NCBI RefSeq assembly: GCF_026339935.1
Contig: NZ_JAPEPX010000001.1
Coordinates: 4,521,501 to 4,585,500, forward strand
From: Streptomyces sp. NBC_01551
Lineage (GTDB): Bacteria > Actinomycetota > Actinomycetes > Streptomycetales > Streptomycetaceae
DNA: 64,000 nucleotides
Reading direction: 5' to 3'
The position numbers were made by a program, and so were the translations under genes. The notes beneath the pieces were generated by a model. The model ran no database searches. It was not told where the DNA came from and saw nothing but the letters and a program-made list of their open reading frames with translations. This document shows positions 40,317-47,681 of this stretch, in pieces (the first letter of the stretch is position 1; every line of letters starts with the position of its first letter).

Positions 40317-40782
40317 TCACCGGGGTCGCCGCGTCGCGGAAGCCCTCCTCCAAACGCCGGCGCGTGGTGGGGGAGACGTCCAGGGACTCCAGCTCCGCCC
40401 GCGGGACCCATCGCACCGCAAACGACTCCGAGCTCACCCTGATCTCCCCGCCGACCGGCCGGGCGCGGAAGCAGAGTGAGAACTCCTGGCGTACCTCTCC
40501 GTCCGCGAAAGCGATGACGTGGCCCGGGTCGGTGAAGATGCCGACCAGGCCCACCACCTCCACGTGAATGCCGGTTTCCTCCAAGACCTCGCGGACGACC
40601 GTGCCCGCGATGTTCTCGCCGACCTCCTGGACGCCCCCCGGCATGCCCCAACGACCGTTGTCGGAGCGCCGTTCGAGGAGGACGTCACCAGCGTCGTTCA
40701 CCACGAAGGCAGTGACTGCCGGCACGATGCTGTTGGCCTTCGGGGCTGCGGGATCGTCGAAGTAGTCGGTACGGCGGCTCAT
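40309..40782 (-). CDS. Nudix hydrolase (possible Pif counterpart of element 2)
   Basis: This 157-aa protein has an intact Nudix box, GGVQEVGENIAGTVVREVLEETGI, and a typical N-terminal strand pattern (SIVPAVTAFVVNDAGDVLLERRSDNGRWGMPGG). It resembles the Pif-like protein of element 1 in length and layout (RADNGTWELPGG there). The ATG at 40782 overlaps the stop of the XRE gene (ATGA) and has AAAGG upstream. By analogy with pSAM2 it may give transfer immunity, but housekeeping nucleotide hydrolysis is equally possible. Confidence 0.75.
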   Translation of the reverse strand: MSRRTDYFDDPAAPKANSIVPAVTAFVVNDAGDVLLERRSDNGRWGMPGGVQEVGENIAGTVVREVLEETGIHVEVVGLVGIFTDPGHVIAFADGEVRQEFSLCFRARPVGGEIRVSSESFAVRWVPRAELESLDVSPTTRRRLEEGFRDAATPVIS

Positions 40783-41525
40783 GAGGGCCTTTCGAAGGGG
40801 ACGGCTTCCTCCCACACCTTCTCGAAGCTCTGCTGGTACGTCGACACCAGCTCGGCCCCGGCCACGCGGCGCAGATGCAGGACCGGGGCCATCGGCGCGC
40901 TGACGCCATAGACCTGGGTGTTCACCAGCCACTCGTCATCCGAGCGGTACAGGGAGTTGTGGAGCGTGGACCGATGGATCCGGAACTCGATCCCCGGCAC
41001 CGAGTAGAGCGGGCGGTAGAGCTTCATGACCTCGCGAACCTTGTAGGCGACGCCTTCCCCGATCTCCTCCTCCTGGCCGCGGCGCTGGATCTCAGGGCTC
41101 TCGGGATCGCCCAGCAGGATGCGTGCGCGGACACCAGAGGCCGCTTTCAGTCGGAGTAGCTGGGGCCACCGCGGATTCTCGGCGAGGAACACGCCGGCGT
41201 GGACGAGTACGCCGATCTCTCGCTCTGCCCGGCCGAAGAGCTGCAACCACAGTTCCGGCGGGACGTACGAGCGGTGCGGATAGACCTTGAGGACCTCGGC
41301 GTCAGCCGCGTCTTTGCGCTGGCCGTCAGGTAGTCCGTTCGGCCAGAGGTACGCCTCGTCCTCACGCAGGTGAGCGGCTATTGCGAGGCGGTGGCGCCGG
41401 TATGGGGCGCGCCCCTGGGAGATCCACCGCTCCACCGTCTTGGGGTCCACGCCGACATGTTCGGCCATGGCTTCGACCGTGACGCCGTGCGTGAGCATCG
41501 CCGACCGTAACCGCTCGTTCGCCAT
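40779..41525 (-). CDS. XRE-family regulator with C-terminal PLD-like domain
   Basis: This 248-aa protein starts with a Cro/C1-type helix-turn-helix (RLRSAMLTHGVTVEAMAEHVGVDPKTVERWISQGRAPYRRHRLAIAAHL, residues 5-54). The larger C-terminal part has a phospholipase-D-like layout: EREIGVLVHAGVFLAENP, VRARILLGDPESPE, then HRSTLHNSLYRSDDEWLVNTQVYG, where an imperfect HKD-like motif would lie. The combination is known in actinobacterial regulators upstream of Nudix genes. It is probably cotranscribed with the Nudix gene and may bind the GTCCAGGGACGT repeats just upstream of its own start. Confidence 0.75.
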   Translation of the reverse strand: MANERLRSAMLTHGVTVEAMAEHVGVDPKTVERWISQGRAPYRRHRLAIAAHLREDEAYLWPNGLPDGQRKDAADAEVLKVYPHRSYVPPELWLQLFGRAEREIGVLVHAGVFLAENPRWPQLLRLKAASGVRARILLGDPESPEIQRRGQEEEIGEGVAYKVREVMKLYRPLYSVPGIEFRIHRSTLHNSLYRSDDEWLVNTQVYGVSAPMAPVLHLRRVAGAELVSTYQQSFEKVWEEAVPFERPS

Positions 41526-41850
41526 CCCAGCTCCTAGGGACGTCCAGGGACGTACTCAACTCCCCGAACGCTATCCAGGACGTCCCAAGTCGTCCAGGGA
41601 CGTGGTCACTTCGTCCCGGGCCTCGGCGGCAATCTGATGTCACGCCGAAGGGCGGCCCGAAACAGCGAAGGCCTTGACAGCCGTAGCTGGACGCATCATC
41701 GTGAGATACATGTTCAAGCATGTATCTCATGCTTGAACAGGGCGCTTCATGTGCCCTGACCTGCACTGCCTGCGTCGCGCGGCGGGACTCCCCAGCAAGG
41801 TCGCCCGCCGTCGTGGCCCTCCCTGCCCCTCCGATTTGTGGAGAGCACCT
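41526..41850. promoter_or_regulatory. Divergent control region of element 2 with operator-like repeats
   Basis: Two kinds of sites are seen. GTCCAGGGACGT occurs twice (41542-41553 and 41592-41603), with the related GGACGTCC forms between, adjacent to the XRE gene. Further right, AGATACATG...CATGTATCT (41704-41727) overlaps GTTCAAGCATG...CATGCTTGAAC (41712-41738), two interlocked palindromes that would fit a regulator controlling the rightward transfer operon. The conserved-loop hairpin at 41777 follows. Confidence 0.75.
41777..41810 (+). promoter_or_regulatory. Conserved-loop hairpin C (element 2)
   Basis: Stem GGCGGG/CCCGCC plus flanking pairs around the 17-nt loop ACTCCCCAGCAAGGTCG. The same stem core and loop recur at 48277-48321, followed in both places by a CG.GGCCCTCCC stretch and, 30-40 nt on, a start codon. 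Confidence 0.7.
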
Positions 41851-42153
41851 ATGCGTACGTTCATCGGCGGCCAAGAGGCCGTCAGCGCGAACGACTTCGT
41901 GGAACTCGCCCTTGGCACCCCGGTTGAGCTGTGGCTCGGGGTGGAGGGCGAGAGCGAGGAGGAGCGTGCGGCCCGACTCGACGCGGCCCGCGACATCCTC
42001 GCCGAGAACTCCACCCTGCCGGACGACGTCAGCCGGGTCGCCGCCGAGGTGATCGAGGCTTACGCGCCGGAGCTGTTCAACGTCATCCCGATCGGCCGGC
42101 CCCCGGTTGGCGCGCGTCGCCGCGCCCGCTCCCGCAAGGGGGCAGCGGCATGA
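41851..42153 (+). CDS. Small hypothetical protein, first gene of element 2 transfer operon
   Basis: This 100-aa protein reads MRTFIGGQEAVSANDFVELALGTPVELWLGVEGESEEERAARLDAARDILAENSTLP and ends in a basic tail (VGARRRARSRKG). The ATG at 41851 follows GAGAGCACC. The frame runs upstream to 41749, but that part covers the hairpin and is not protein-like. It has no recognisable domain. The position at the head of the operon, after the operator region, matches where other AICEs have small regulators. The stop overlaps the next gene (ATGA). Confidence 0.6.
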   Translation: MRTFIGGQEAVSANDFVELALGTPVELWLGVEGESEEERAARLDAARDILAENSTLPDDVSRVAAEVIEAYAPELFNVIPIGRPPVGARRRARSRKGAAA

Positions 42154-42749
42154 GCCATCTGACCCCCGAGCCGGAGGACCTCCTCGACCACACCGGCCAG
42201 CAGCGCCCGACTCAGGGCATGAACCTGGCCGAGGGCGAGATTCGGTCCGCCATGGCTTTCCACGAGGCCGGACACGCCGTCCTCGGCATCGCGTACGGGA
42301 TGCACGCCGAGCGGGTCACCCTCTTCACCTGGCAGGACCCGCACCAGGGCAGGCTGGTGACCGGCTCGACGAGCTGGAACGCGAGCGGCATCCGCCCGTG
42401 GCGCTTCGCCGCCCAGTGCGCCGCCGGCGAGGCCGCACAGGTTCACTTCCTGCGCGAGCAGGGGCTGTGGACGCCGAAGCGCGCTGCCGCGTTAGAGGCA
42501 GTGCACGACCGCGAGCTCGCCATCGACGTTCTCGCTCAGTGGGGCTTCCTCCTCGGTCGTGACCACACCCCGGCCGGCGGGAAGTCCTGGGCCGCGGTGC
42601 AGGCCATCGCCGCCCGGTCCGTTGCCCTGCTCTGGCCGGGCATCACCGCGGTGGCTCACGCCCTGGAAGCGCACGACGAGCTGATCGGCGACGACGCCGC
42701 CCGCCTGGCGGGGCTGGCGAACCCTCCGGCCGCCGGGGGTGCGCGATGA
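42150..42749 (+). CDS. Zinc-metallopeptidase-like protein with HEAGH motif (M41-like)
   Basis: This 199-aa protein has the zinc-binding HExxH motif in AMAFHEAGHAVLGIAYGMHAERVTL, in the context typical of the FtsH (M41) peptidase domain, followed by a region with GEAAQVHFLREQG in the place where FtsH proteins have helices around the third ligand. There is no AAA ATPase domain and no transmembrane helix. The third zinc ligand is not certain. The ATG overlaps the preceding stop. Stand-alone M41-like proteins are found on actinobacterial plasmids and AICEs; their targets are unknown. Confidence 0.72.
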   Translation: MSHLTPEPEDLLDHTGQQRPTQGMNLAEGEIRSAMAFHEAGHAVLGIAYGMHAERVTLFTWQDPHQGRLVTGSTSWNASGIRPWRFAAQCAAGEAAQVHFLREQGLWTPKRAAALEAVHDRELAIDVLAQWGFLLGRDHTPAGGKSWAAVQAIAARSVALLWPGITAVAHALEAHDELIGDDAARLAGLANPPAAGGAR

Positions 42750-43753
42750 CCACCCTGACCATGGCGGAACGGTCGGCGGTACCGCCGCTGACCCGTCCGG
42801 AGCTGGGCCTTGCCGGTACCGGAGCTCTGGCCGCGGCCGGTGTCGGGGCATTGGGGCTGATCTCCTCGTTCGACGCGGTCTCGGCCGCAGCCGGGCGGTG
42901 GGGGTTCGGTGAGCCGTGGATGCTCCCGGTCGGCATCGACACCGCCATCCCGGTGTTCACGGTGGCCAACTTGCTGTTGATCCGGATGGACATGGCGTTG
43001 GTGTGGGTCCGGTTCGTGCCGTGGGCGCTCACGCTGATCACGTGTGGGCTGAACATCGCGGCCGGACAAGGGCTGTGGGCCAAGGTCGCGCACGGCACGA
43101 TGCCTCTGCTGTGGGTGGTCTTCTCCGAGATCGGCGCCCACATCTACGCCGTCCGCATCGGCGCCGTCACCGGCCGCCGGATGGACAAGATCCGTGCCTC
43201 CCGCTGGCTGCTTGCCTTCCCTTCCACCTTCTCCCTGTGGCGCCGAATGACCCTGTGGGAGATCACCTCATACACCGATGCGCTCGGGCGGGAGAAGGAG
43301 CGCCAGCTCGCCCGCGCCGACCTGCGCGAGGAGTACGGGTGGCGGTGGCGATCGAAGACCCCGCGCCGCGAACGCGTCCTGCTCCGCCTGGGGGAGCTCG
43401 CCCCCGAGAGCGACGAGGCGGCGCCCGAGCCGCCCGCGTCACCCGTGCCGTCACCCGAGCCGGAGGAGCAGAGGGCGCCCCAAGCGCCGCGTAAGCGGAC
43501 CGCCCGCCCTCGGGCCAAGGCCAGGAAGCCGCTTAGGACCGCTGAGGAGCTGTTGGCCGAGGCGCGCGAGATCACGGTGGCGTGGCCTGACAGCGCGATC
43601 AATGCCGAGGCGATCCGGACGCATCTTCACTGCTCGGCCGCCAGCTCCCGGGCTCTGCGGGACCAGCTCCTCACCGACCGCACCGCGGCCGATGCCCTGC
43701 CCCTGCCCGAGAACGAGACGACCGCCGAGGTGGCCGAGGAGGTCGCAGCATGA
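42746..43753 (+). CDS. DUF2637 membrane protein (Spd-type), element 2
   Basis: This 335-aa DUF2637 protein has four hydrophobic segments (LAGTGALAAAGVGALGLISSF, WMLPVGIDTAIPVFTVANLLLI, FVPWALTLITCGLNIAAGQGL, MPLLWVVFSEIGAHIYAV) and a long charged C-terminal part with a Pro/Glu-rich linker and an HTH-like end (SAINAEAIRTHLHCSAASSRALRDQLL). It corresponds to the shorter protein of element 1 at 31518. It probably helps transferred DNA pass septa together with the translocase. The ATG overlaps the preceding stop by 4 nt, and its own stop overlaps the GGDEF gene. Confidence 0.82.
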   Translation: MTTLTMAERSAVPPLTRPELGLAGTGALAAAGVGALGLISSFDAVSAAAGRWGFGEPWMLPVGIDTAIPVFTVANLLLIRMDMALVWVRFVPWALTLITCGLNIAAGQGLWAKVAHGTMPLLWVVFSEIGAHIYAVRIGAVTGRRMDKIRASRWLLAFPSTFSLWRRMTLWEITSYTDALGREKERQLARADLREEYGWRWRSKTPRRERVLLRLGELAPESDEAAPEPPASPVPSPEPEEQRAPQAPRKRTARPRAKARKPLRTAEELLAEAREITVAWPDSAINAEAIRTHLHCSAASSRALRDQLLTDRTAADALPLPENETTAEVAEEVAA

Positions 43754-44394
43754 ACACCCTGCTCACCACCCTGGCGGGAGCCTTACCCGTCGCCGCCGGC
43801 TGGTCCGGACACGTTCTCTGGCTGCGTCGGCGCCTGCACACCGCCCGCCGCGACCCACTCACCGGGCTGCTGACCCGGGACGGCTTCACCCGCCGCGCTT
43901 CCACCCTGCTCCGCGACGAGCGGGCGGTCGTGCTCCTGGCGGACGTGGACGACTTCAAGCGGATCAACGACCGGCACGGCCACGCCGCCGGTGACGCGCT
44001 GCTGAAGGCGACCGCGGACCGGCTGGCCCACTACGTCGGTGCGGCCGGGGTCGCCGGCCGCCTCGGTGGTGATGAGTTCGCTGCCGTCGTCCTCGACCCG
44101 CACGGCACCGCCGAAGACCTCTTCGCCGCCCTCCACGCCGTCCTTGCCCGCCCCGCGGATCCCCACCGTGCGGACGTCCGTACGACGGTCTCGCTCGGGT
44201 GGGTACGGGTAGCGGACTTCCCTGCCGATGGGCTCGCCGAACTCCTCGGCCGGGCTGATGAGGCGATGTACGCGGCCAAGCAGGCCCGCGCCGGCATCAA
44301 GCGCGCCGGCCTGGGGCGGCTGTTCGCCACGGTCGCCGGGCGCCGCTCCGGCCGACGCGGCGCCCGCACCGACACGACCGCGGCGGCGGCCTGA
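43750..44394 (+). CDS. GGDEF diguanylate cyclase (element 2)
   Basis: This 214-aa protein has an N-terminal hydrophobic segment (LLTTLAGALPVAAGWSGHVLWL), then a complete GGDEF domain: TARRDPLTGLLTRDGF, VLLADVDDFKRINDRHGHAAGDALL and the signature GRLGGDEFAAV. It is clearly homologous to the cyclase of element 1 (both have TARRDPLTGL.TR.G), although the replication modules of the two elements are unrelated. It lies in an unbroken chain of overlapping genes (ATGA at both ends), so it is part of the transfer operon and not incidental cargo. Confidence 0.9.
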   Translation: MNTLLTTLAGALPVAAGWSGHVLWLRRRLHTARRDPLTGLLTRDGFTRRASTLLRDERAVVLLADVDDFKRINDRHGHAAGDALLKATADRLAHYVGAAGVAGRLGGDEFAAVVLDPHGTAEDLFAALHAVLARPADPHRADVRTTVSLGWVRVADFPADGLAELLGRADEAMYAAKQARAGIKRAGLGRLFATVAGRRSGRRGARTDTTAAAA

Positions 44395-44777
44395 TGGGCG
44401 CGCTCACGCTCTCCGAGTGCTTCGACCCGACCGGGGCGACGTACGGGATACCGACCTACCCATGGCGCTACGCCCCGGAGGGTCTGGCAACCCGGCGGCA
44501 ACTGCGCGCCGAGGGGCTACGGCCGGGCGGCCAACCGGTCGCCGCACAGCTCCTGCGCCCGCGGTTCCGACGAGAGCCGCTGGTGGCCTACCTCTACCGG
44601 GTCGACCGGGCCAAGCCCGTCCGACCGATGACGTCCCGCAAGTGGGGCGCCCTCGCCCTGGCGATGCTGGCCCGCCGCACCTGCCCGACATGCCGCACCG
44701 ACGCCGGATACGTCATCCCGCCCTCGCTCGGGGCGTGCGTGACGTGCGCCTACCCCGACGAACCGCGCGCCGCATAA
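44394..44777 (+). CDS. RRQRL-motif zinc-binding protein
   Basis: This 127-aa protein matches the AICE-associated family called 'RRQRL motif-containing zinc-binding protein'. The N-terminal part YGIPTYPWRYAPEGLATRRQLRAEGLRPGGQ carries the motif (as RRQLR), and the C-terminal part has two CxxC pairs for zinc (RTCPTCRTDAGYVIPPSLGACVTCAYPDE). The function is unknown. The start overlaps the last base of the GGDEF stop. A strong hairpin and the TraB-like gene follow. Confidence 0.78.
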   Translation: MGALTLSECFDPTGATYGIPTYPWRYAPEGLATRRQLRAEGLRPGGQPVAAQLLRPRFRREPLVAYLYRVDRAKPVRPMTSRKWGALALAMLARRTCPTCRTDAGYVIPPSLGACVTCAYPDEPRAA

Positions 44778-44786
44778 CTCGCCACA

Positions 44787-44830
44787 GCGGGACCCGGTCT
44801 CAACCGACCAAAGAAGCGGCCGGGTCCCGC
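44787..44830 (+). promoter_or_regulatory. Hairpin D before the translocase gene (element 2)
   Basis: A perfect 11-bp stem GCGGGACCCGG (44787-44797) with CCGGGTCCCGC (44820-44830). The 22-nt loop contains AACCGACCAAAGAAGCGG, which resembles, but is not identical to, the AAGCCACCAAGCATCG loop of element 1. It lies 26 nt before the start codon, ahead of a GAGAAGGA ribosome binding site. Confidence 0.7.
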
Positions 44831-44856
44831 AATCCCTCCCGAGAGAAGGACCCTCA

Positions 44857-47058
44857 GTGAAACACCCCGACGACGAGAACGAACTCTTCTCCCAACTCGA
44901 AGCCGACATGGCGGCCGACTTCGGCGCCGACGTGGTCGACCTCGACAAGGCGCGCTCCGCCCGCGCCGAGTCGCCCTACTCCGCCACCGGACCGGCCGCC
45001 GACTCGACCCCCTTGGGGTCGGGCGACCCGTCGGCCCGACGGTTGGTCGACGGCCCGGACGTCGCTGCGCCCGGCTACCTCGGCCGACTGGCCGGGGCCA
45101 AGCGGCGGGCGATCGTTCCCGCATGGCTGCGGTCGACGGCAGAGCTGAAGACGGCGGCCAGCTGGGTTGCCCGGCACTACGCCCACCTCGTCGGCTACCA
45201 CGCATTGCGCGCCCCGGTCTACGCCGGGCGCTTCACGCTCCAAGCGCCGCGCGGGGCCGCTCGGTTCGCCAGCGGAACGCTGCGGTGGGTGGCCGACCGC
45301 GAGGGCGAGCCGGTCCGACTGGCCGCCGTCCGGCGCGAGGACGTCGGCGAGTACCTCAAGCTCTCCCGCCAGCGCGACGGCCGCGTACGCCTGCGCACCC
45401 TGGTCGCCGCCCTCGCCAGCCTGGTCGGGTTAGGGGCCGCGCTCGCCCTGTACGTGCTGGCTCCCGGCTGGCTCCAGGCTGTCTCCCTGGGCGCGCTGTT
45501 GCTCGCCCTCGGCGCGGCCGGCGGACAGGCCGACGCCCCGGTCGTCCACAGGGCTGTGGAGATGACCAAGGCACCCAAGCTCACCTCCGACATCGTCCTG
45601 CGCGCCCTCGGCGCCCTGGGCATCGCGCCGATCAGTCAGGCGCAGGCGAAGGGCCGGGACGGCTTCACCTTCACCGCTCCCATCACCCGCGACGGCCCCG
45701 GCTGGCGGGCCGAGGGGGACCTTCCGTACGGCGTGACCGTGACGGACGTGATCGAGCGCCGCGACAAGCTCGCCTCCGGCCTGCGCCGGCCGCTCGGGTG
45801 CGTCTGGCCCGAGGCCGTCCCCGACGAGCACACCGGCCACCTCGTTCTCTGGGTGGGCGACCAGGACATGACCAAGGCCACCAAGCCCAAGTGGCCCTTG
45901 CTCACCTCGGGCGTGGTGGACCTCTTCAAGCCCGTGGCCTACGGCACCGACCAGCGCGGTCGCTGGGTGGAAGTCACCTTGATGTTCATCGCCGGTGTGA
46001 TCGGCGCGATCCCCCGCATGGGCAAGACCTTCCTCCTCCGTCTGCTCCTGCTGATCGCCGCGCTGGACCCGCGGGCGGAGCTGCACACCTACGACATGAA
46101 GGGCACTGGCGACCTTGACCCGGTCGGCAACGCCGTCTCCCACCGCCACGCCGCGGGCGACGACGACGAGTCCATCGCCTACACGCTCACCGACTTCCGC
46201 GCGCTGCGGGAGGAGCTGCGGCGGCGGGTGAAGGTGATCCGCTCCCTGCCGCGGGACATCTGCCCGGAGAACAAGGTCACCAGCGGTCTCGCCGACAAGC
46301 GGTCGCTGGGGCTGCACCCGATCGTGGTCGGGGTGGACGAGTGCCAGGTGCTGTTCGAGCACGCCGAGCACGGCAAGGAGTTCGAGGAGATCGCCACCGA
46401 CCTGGTCAAGCGCGGACCGGCCACGGGGATCGTGCTGCTGCTGGCCACACAGCGGCCGGACGCGAAGTCCCTGCCCACCGGCATCTCGGCAAACGCCTCG
46501 GCCCGCTGGTGCCTGAAGGTCATGGGCCAGACCGAGAACGACATGGTCCTGGGCACCTCCTCCTACAAGCGCGGAGTGCGGGCCACGATGTTCGCCTGGG
46601 GCGACAAGGGCATCCACTACTTCATGGGCGAGGGTGCCGACGCCCGGATCGTGGCCTCCACCTACATCGACGCCCCCGGCGCCGAAGTGATCGCGGCCCG
46701 CGCCCGAACCGTCCGCGACAAGGCGGGACTCCTCACCGGCCACGCGCTCGGCGAGGCCCCCGAGACAGTGACGGGCCCCTCGTACGACCTCCTCGCCGAC
46801 ATCCTCGCCGTCGTCCCGGCGGCGGAGAAGCGGGTCTGGAACGAGCGGATCGCCTCCCGCCTCGCCGACCTGCGGCCCGAGGTCTACGGCGGTTGGAAGG
46901 GTGAGAACGTCACCAGCGCCCTCAAGCCCCACGGCATCAAGACCGTCGACGTCGCCGGTACCACCGACGAAGGACAGCGCACCACCCGCCGCGGCATCGT
47001 CCGCGCCGACCTCGCGAAGGCGATTGCGGAGCGTAGCGAAAATCCCGGTGCCGCGTAG
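44857..47058 (+). CDS. TraB-like FtsK/SpoIIIE DNA translocase (element 2)
   Basis: This 733-aa conjugative translocase has an N-terminal acidic tail (MKHPDDENELFSQLEADMAADF), two transmembrane helices (LRTLVAALASLVGLGAALALYVL and WLQAVSLGALLLALGAAGG) and the FtsK motor with Walker A GAIPRMGKTFL and Walker B-like HPIVVGVDECQVLFEH. The C-terminal winged-helix-like part (LADLRPEVYGGWKGENVTSALKPHGIKTVDV) probably reads the transfer site, as the gamma domain does in TraB. It is much larger than the translocase of element 1 and belongs to a different branch. Its transfer locus might lie just downstream, where palindromes are found. Confidence 0.9.
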   Translation: MKHPDDENELFSQLEADMAADFGADVVDLDKARSARAESPYSATGPAADSTPLGSGDPSARRLVDGPDVAAPGYLGRLAGAKRRAIVPAWLRSTAELKTAASWVARHYAHLVGYHALRAPVYAGRFTLQAPRGAARFASGTLRWVADREGEPVRLAAVRREDVGEYLKLSRQRDGRVRLRTLVAALASLVGLGAALALYVLAPGWLQAVSLGALLLALGAAGGQADAPVVHRAVEMTKAPKLTSDIVLRALGALGIAPISQAQAKGRDGFTFTAPITRDGPGWRAEGDLPYGVTVTDVIERRDKLASGLRRPLGCVWPEAVPDEHTGHLVLWVGDQDMTKATKPKWPLLTSGVVDLFKPVAYGTDQRGRWVEVTLMFIAGVIGAIPRMGKTFLLRLLLLIAALDPRAELHTYDMKGTGDLDPVGNAVSHRHAAGDDDESIAYTLTDFRALREELRRRVKVIRSLPRDICPENKVTSGLADKRSLGLHPIVVGVDECQVLFEHAEHGKEFEEIATDLVKRGPATGIVLLLATQRPDAKSLPTGISANASARWCLKVMGQTENDMVLGTSSYKRGVRATMFAWGDKGIHYFMGEGADARIVASTYIDAPGAEVIAARARTVRDKAGLLTGHALGEAPETVTGPSYDLLADILAVVPAAEKRVWNERIASRLADLRPEVYGGWKGENVTSALKPHGIKTVDVAGTTDEGQRTTRRGIVRADLAKAIAERSENPGAA

Positions 47059-47068
47059 CTCCGAACCC

Positions 47069-47105
47069 CTGCTACCAGTAGCAGGCCAACCTGCTACCGG
47101 TAGCA
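47069..47105. repeat. Paired CTGCTAC palindromes after the translocase gene
   Basis: CTGCTACCAGTAGCAG (47069-47084) and CTGCTACCGGTAGCA (47091-47105) are two palindromes with centres 22 bp apart, that is two helical turns. A third, looser copy (GCTAGC...GCTAGC) follows at 47110-47143. They could be a regulator operator for the genes downstream or part of the transfer locus, which in Streptomyces plasmids often lies 3' of traB. Confidence 0.7.
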
Positions 47106-47199
47106 CCCCCGCTAGCACCTCAAACCGCACCTGATCTGGTCGCTAGCGCATAGCAGTCCACCTGCGAAATCCCCTGAAACCAGCCTGGGAGGGCCCTTC

Positions 47200-47451
47200 A
47201 TGACCCCTGCCCTGCTCGCTATCGCCTGCCTGCTCACCATCACTCTCGGTTATGGAAGCTTGTGCGCGGTCTCGCCACTCGGGACCTGCCGCAAGTGCCG
47301 CGGCTTCGGCTTCGCCATGACCACCGACCGCAAGGGCCGCCTCAAGCGGGGCAAGCACTGCCGCCGCTGCGACGGCCACGGCAAGCGCATCCGACTCGGC
47401 CGCTGGCTCTACAACCGCGCCGTCCGCATCCACCACGCCGGCACCCGTTGA
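47200..47451 (+). CDS. Small membrane protein with DnaJ-type zinc ribbon
   Basis: This 83-aa protein has an N-terminal transmembrane helix (LLAIACLLTITLGYGSLCAV) followed by two CxxC pairs (GTCRKCRGFGF and HCRRCDGHGK) spaced like a DnaJ zinc ribbon and flanked by basic residues. This layout recurs in actinobacterial mobile elements in the spd region. The start is ATG 47200 with GGGAGGG upstream. The role is unknown; membrane-proximal nucleic acid or protein binding would fit the basic ribbon. Confidence 0.68.
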   Translation: MTPALLAIACLLTITLGYGSLCAVSPLGTCRKCRGFGFAMTTDRKGRLKRGKHCRRCDGHGKRIRLGRWLYNRAVRIHHAGTR

Positions 47452-47472
47452 CCCACCCACGGAGGTACTCGA

Positions 47473-47667
47473 ATGATCTTCACCATCTCCGCCGTCCTGC
47501 TGTTTGGCGCCGGGTCCTACTTCGCCGTCCGCACCAAGGCCGCCGGCGCCGGTGCCGCAATCGTCCTGTTCCTCTTCGGCTTCTTCGCCGCCGGCACCGG
47601 CGCGTACGAGCCCATCACGAACGTCGTGAAGTCCACCGCCCAGGCCCTCACCGACCTCGCCAACTAG
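47473..47667 (+). CDS. Small two-helix membrane protein (Spd-type), element 2
   Basis: This 64-aa hydrophobic protein has two transmembrane helices (IFTISAVLLFGAGSYFAV and GAAIVLFLFGFFAAGTGAY) and a short amphipathic C terminus (VVKSTAQALTDLAN). The start is ATG 47473 after GGAGGTA. It corresponds in size and position to the 52-aa protein of element 1 at 32391 and is probably a spread protein. Confidence 0.65.
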   Translation: MIFTISAVLLFGAGSYFAVRTKAAGAGAAIVLFLFGFFAAGTGAYEPITNVVKSTAQALTDLAN

Positions 47668-47681
47668 GAAGGAGAACCCCG

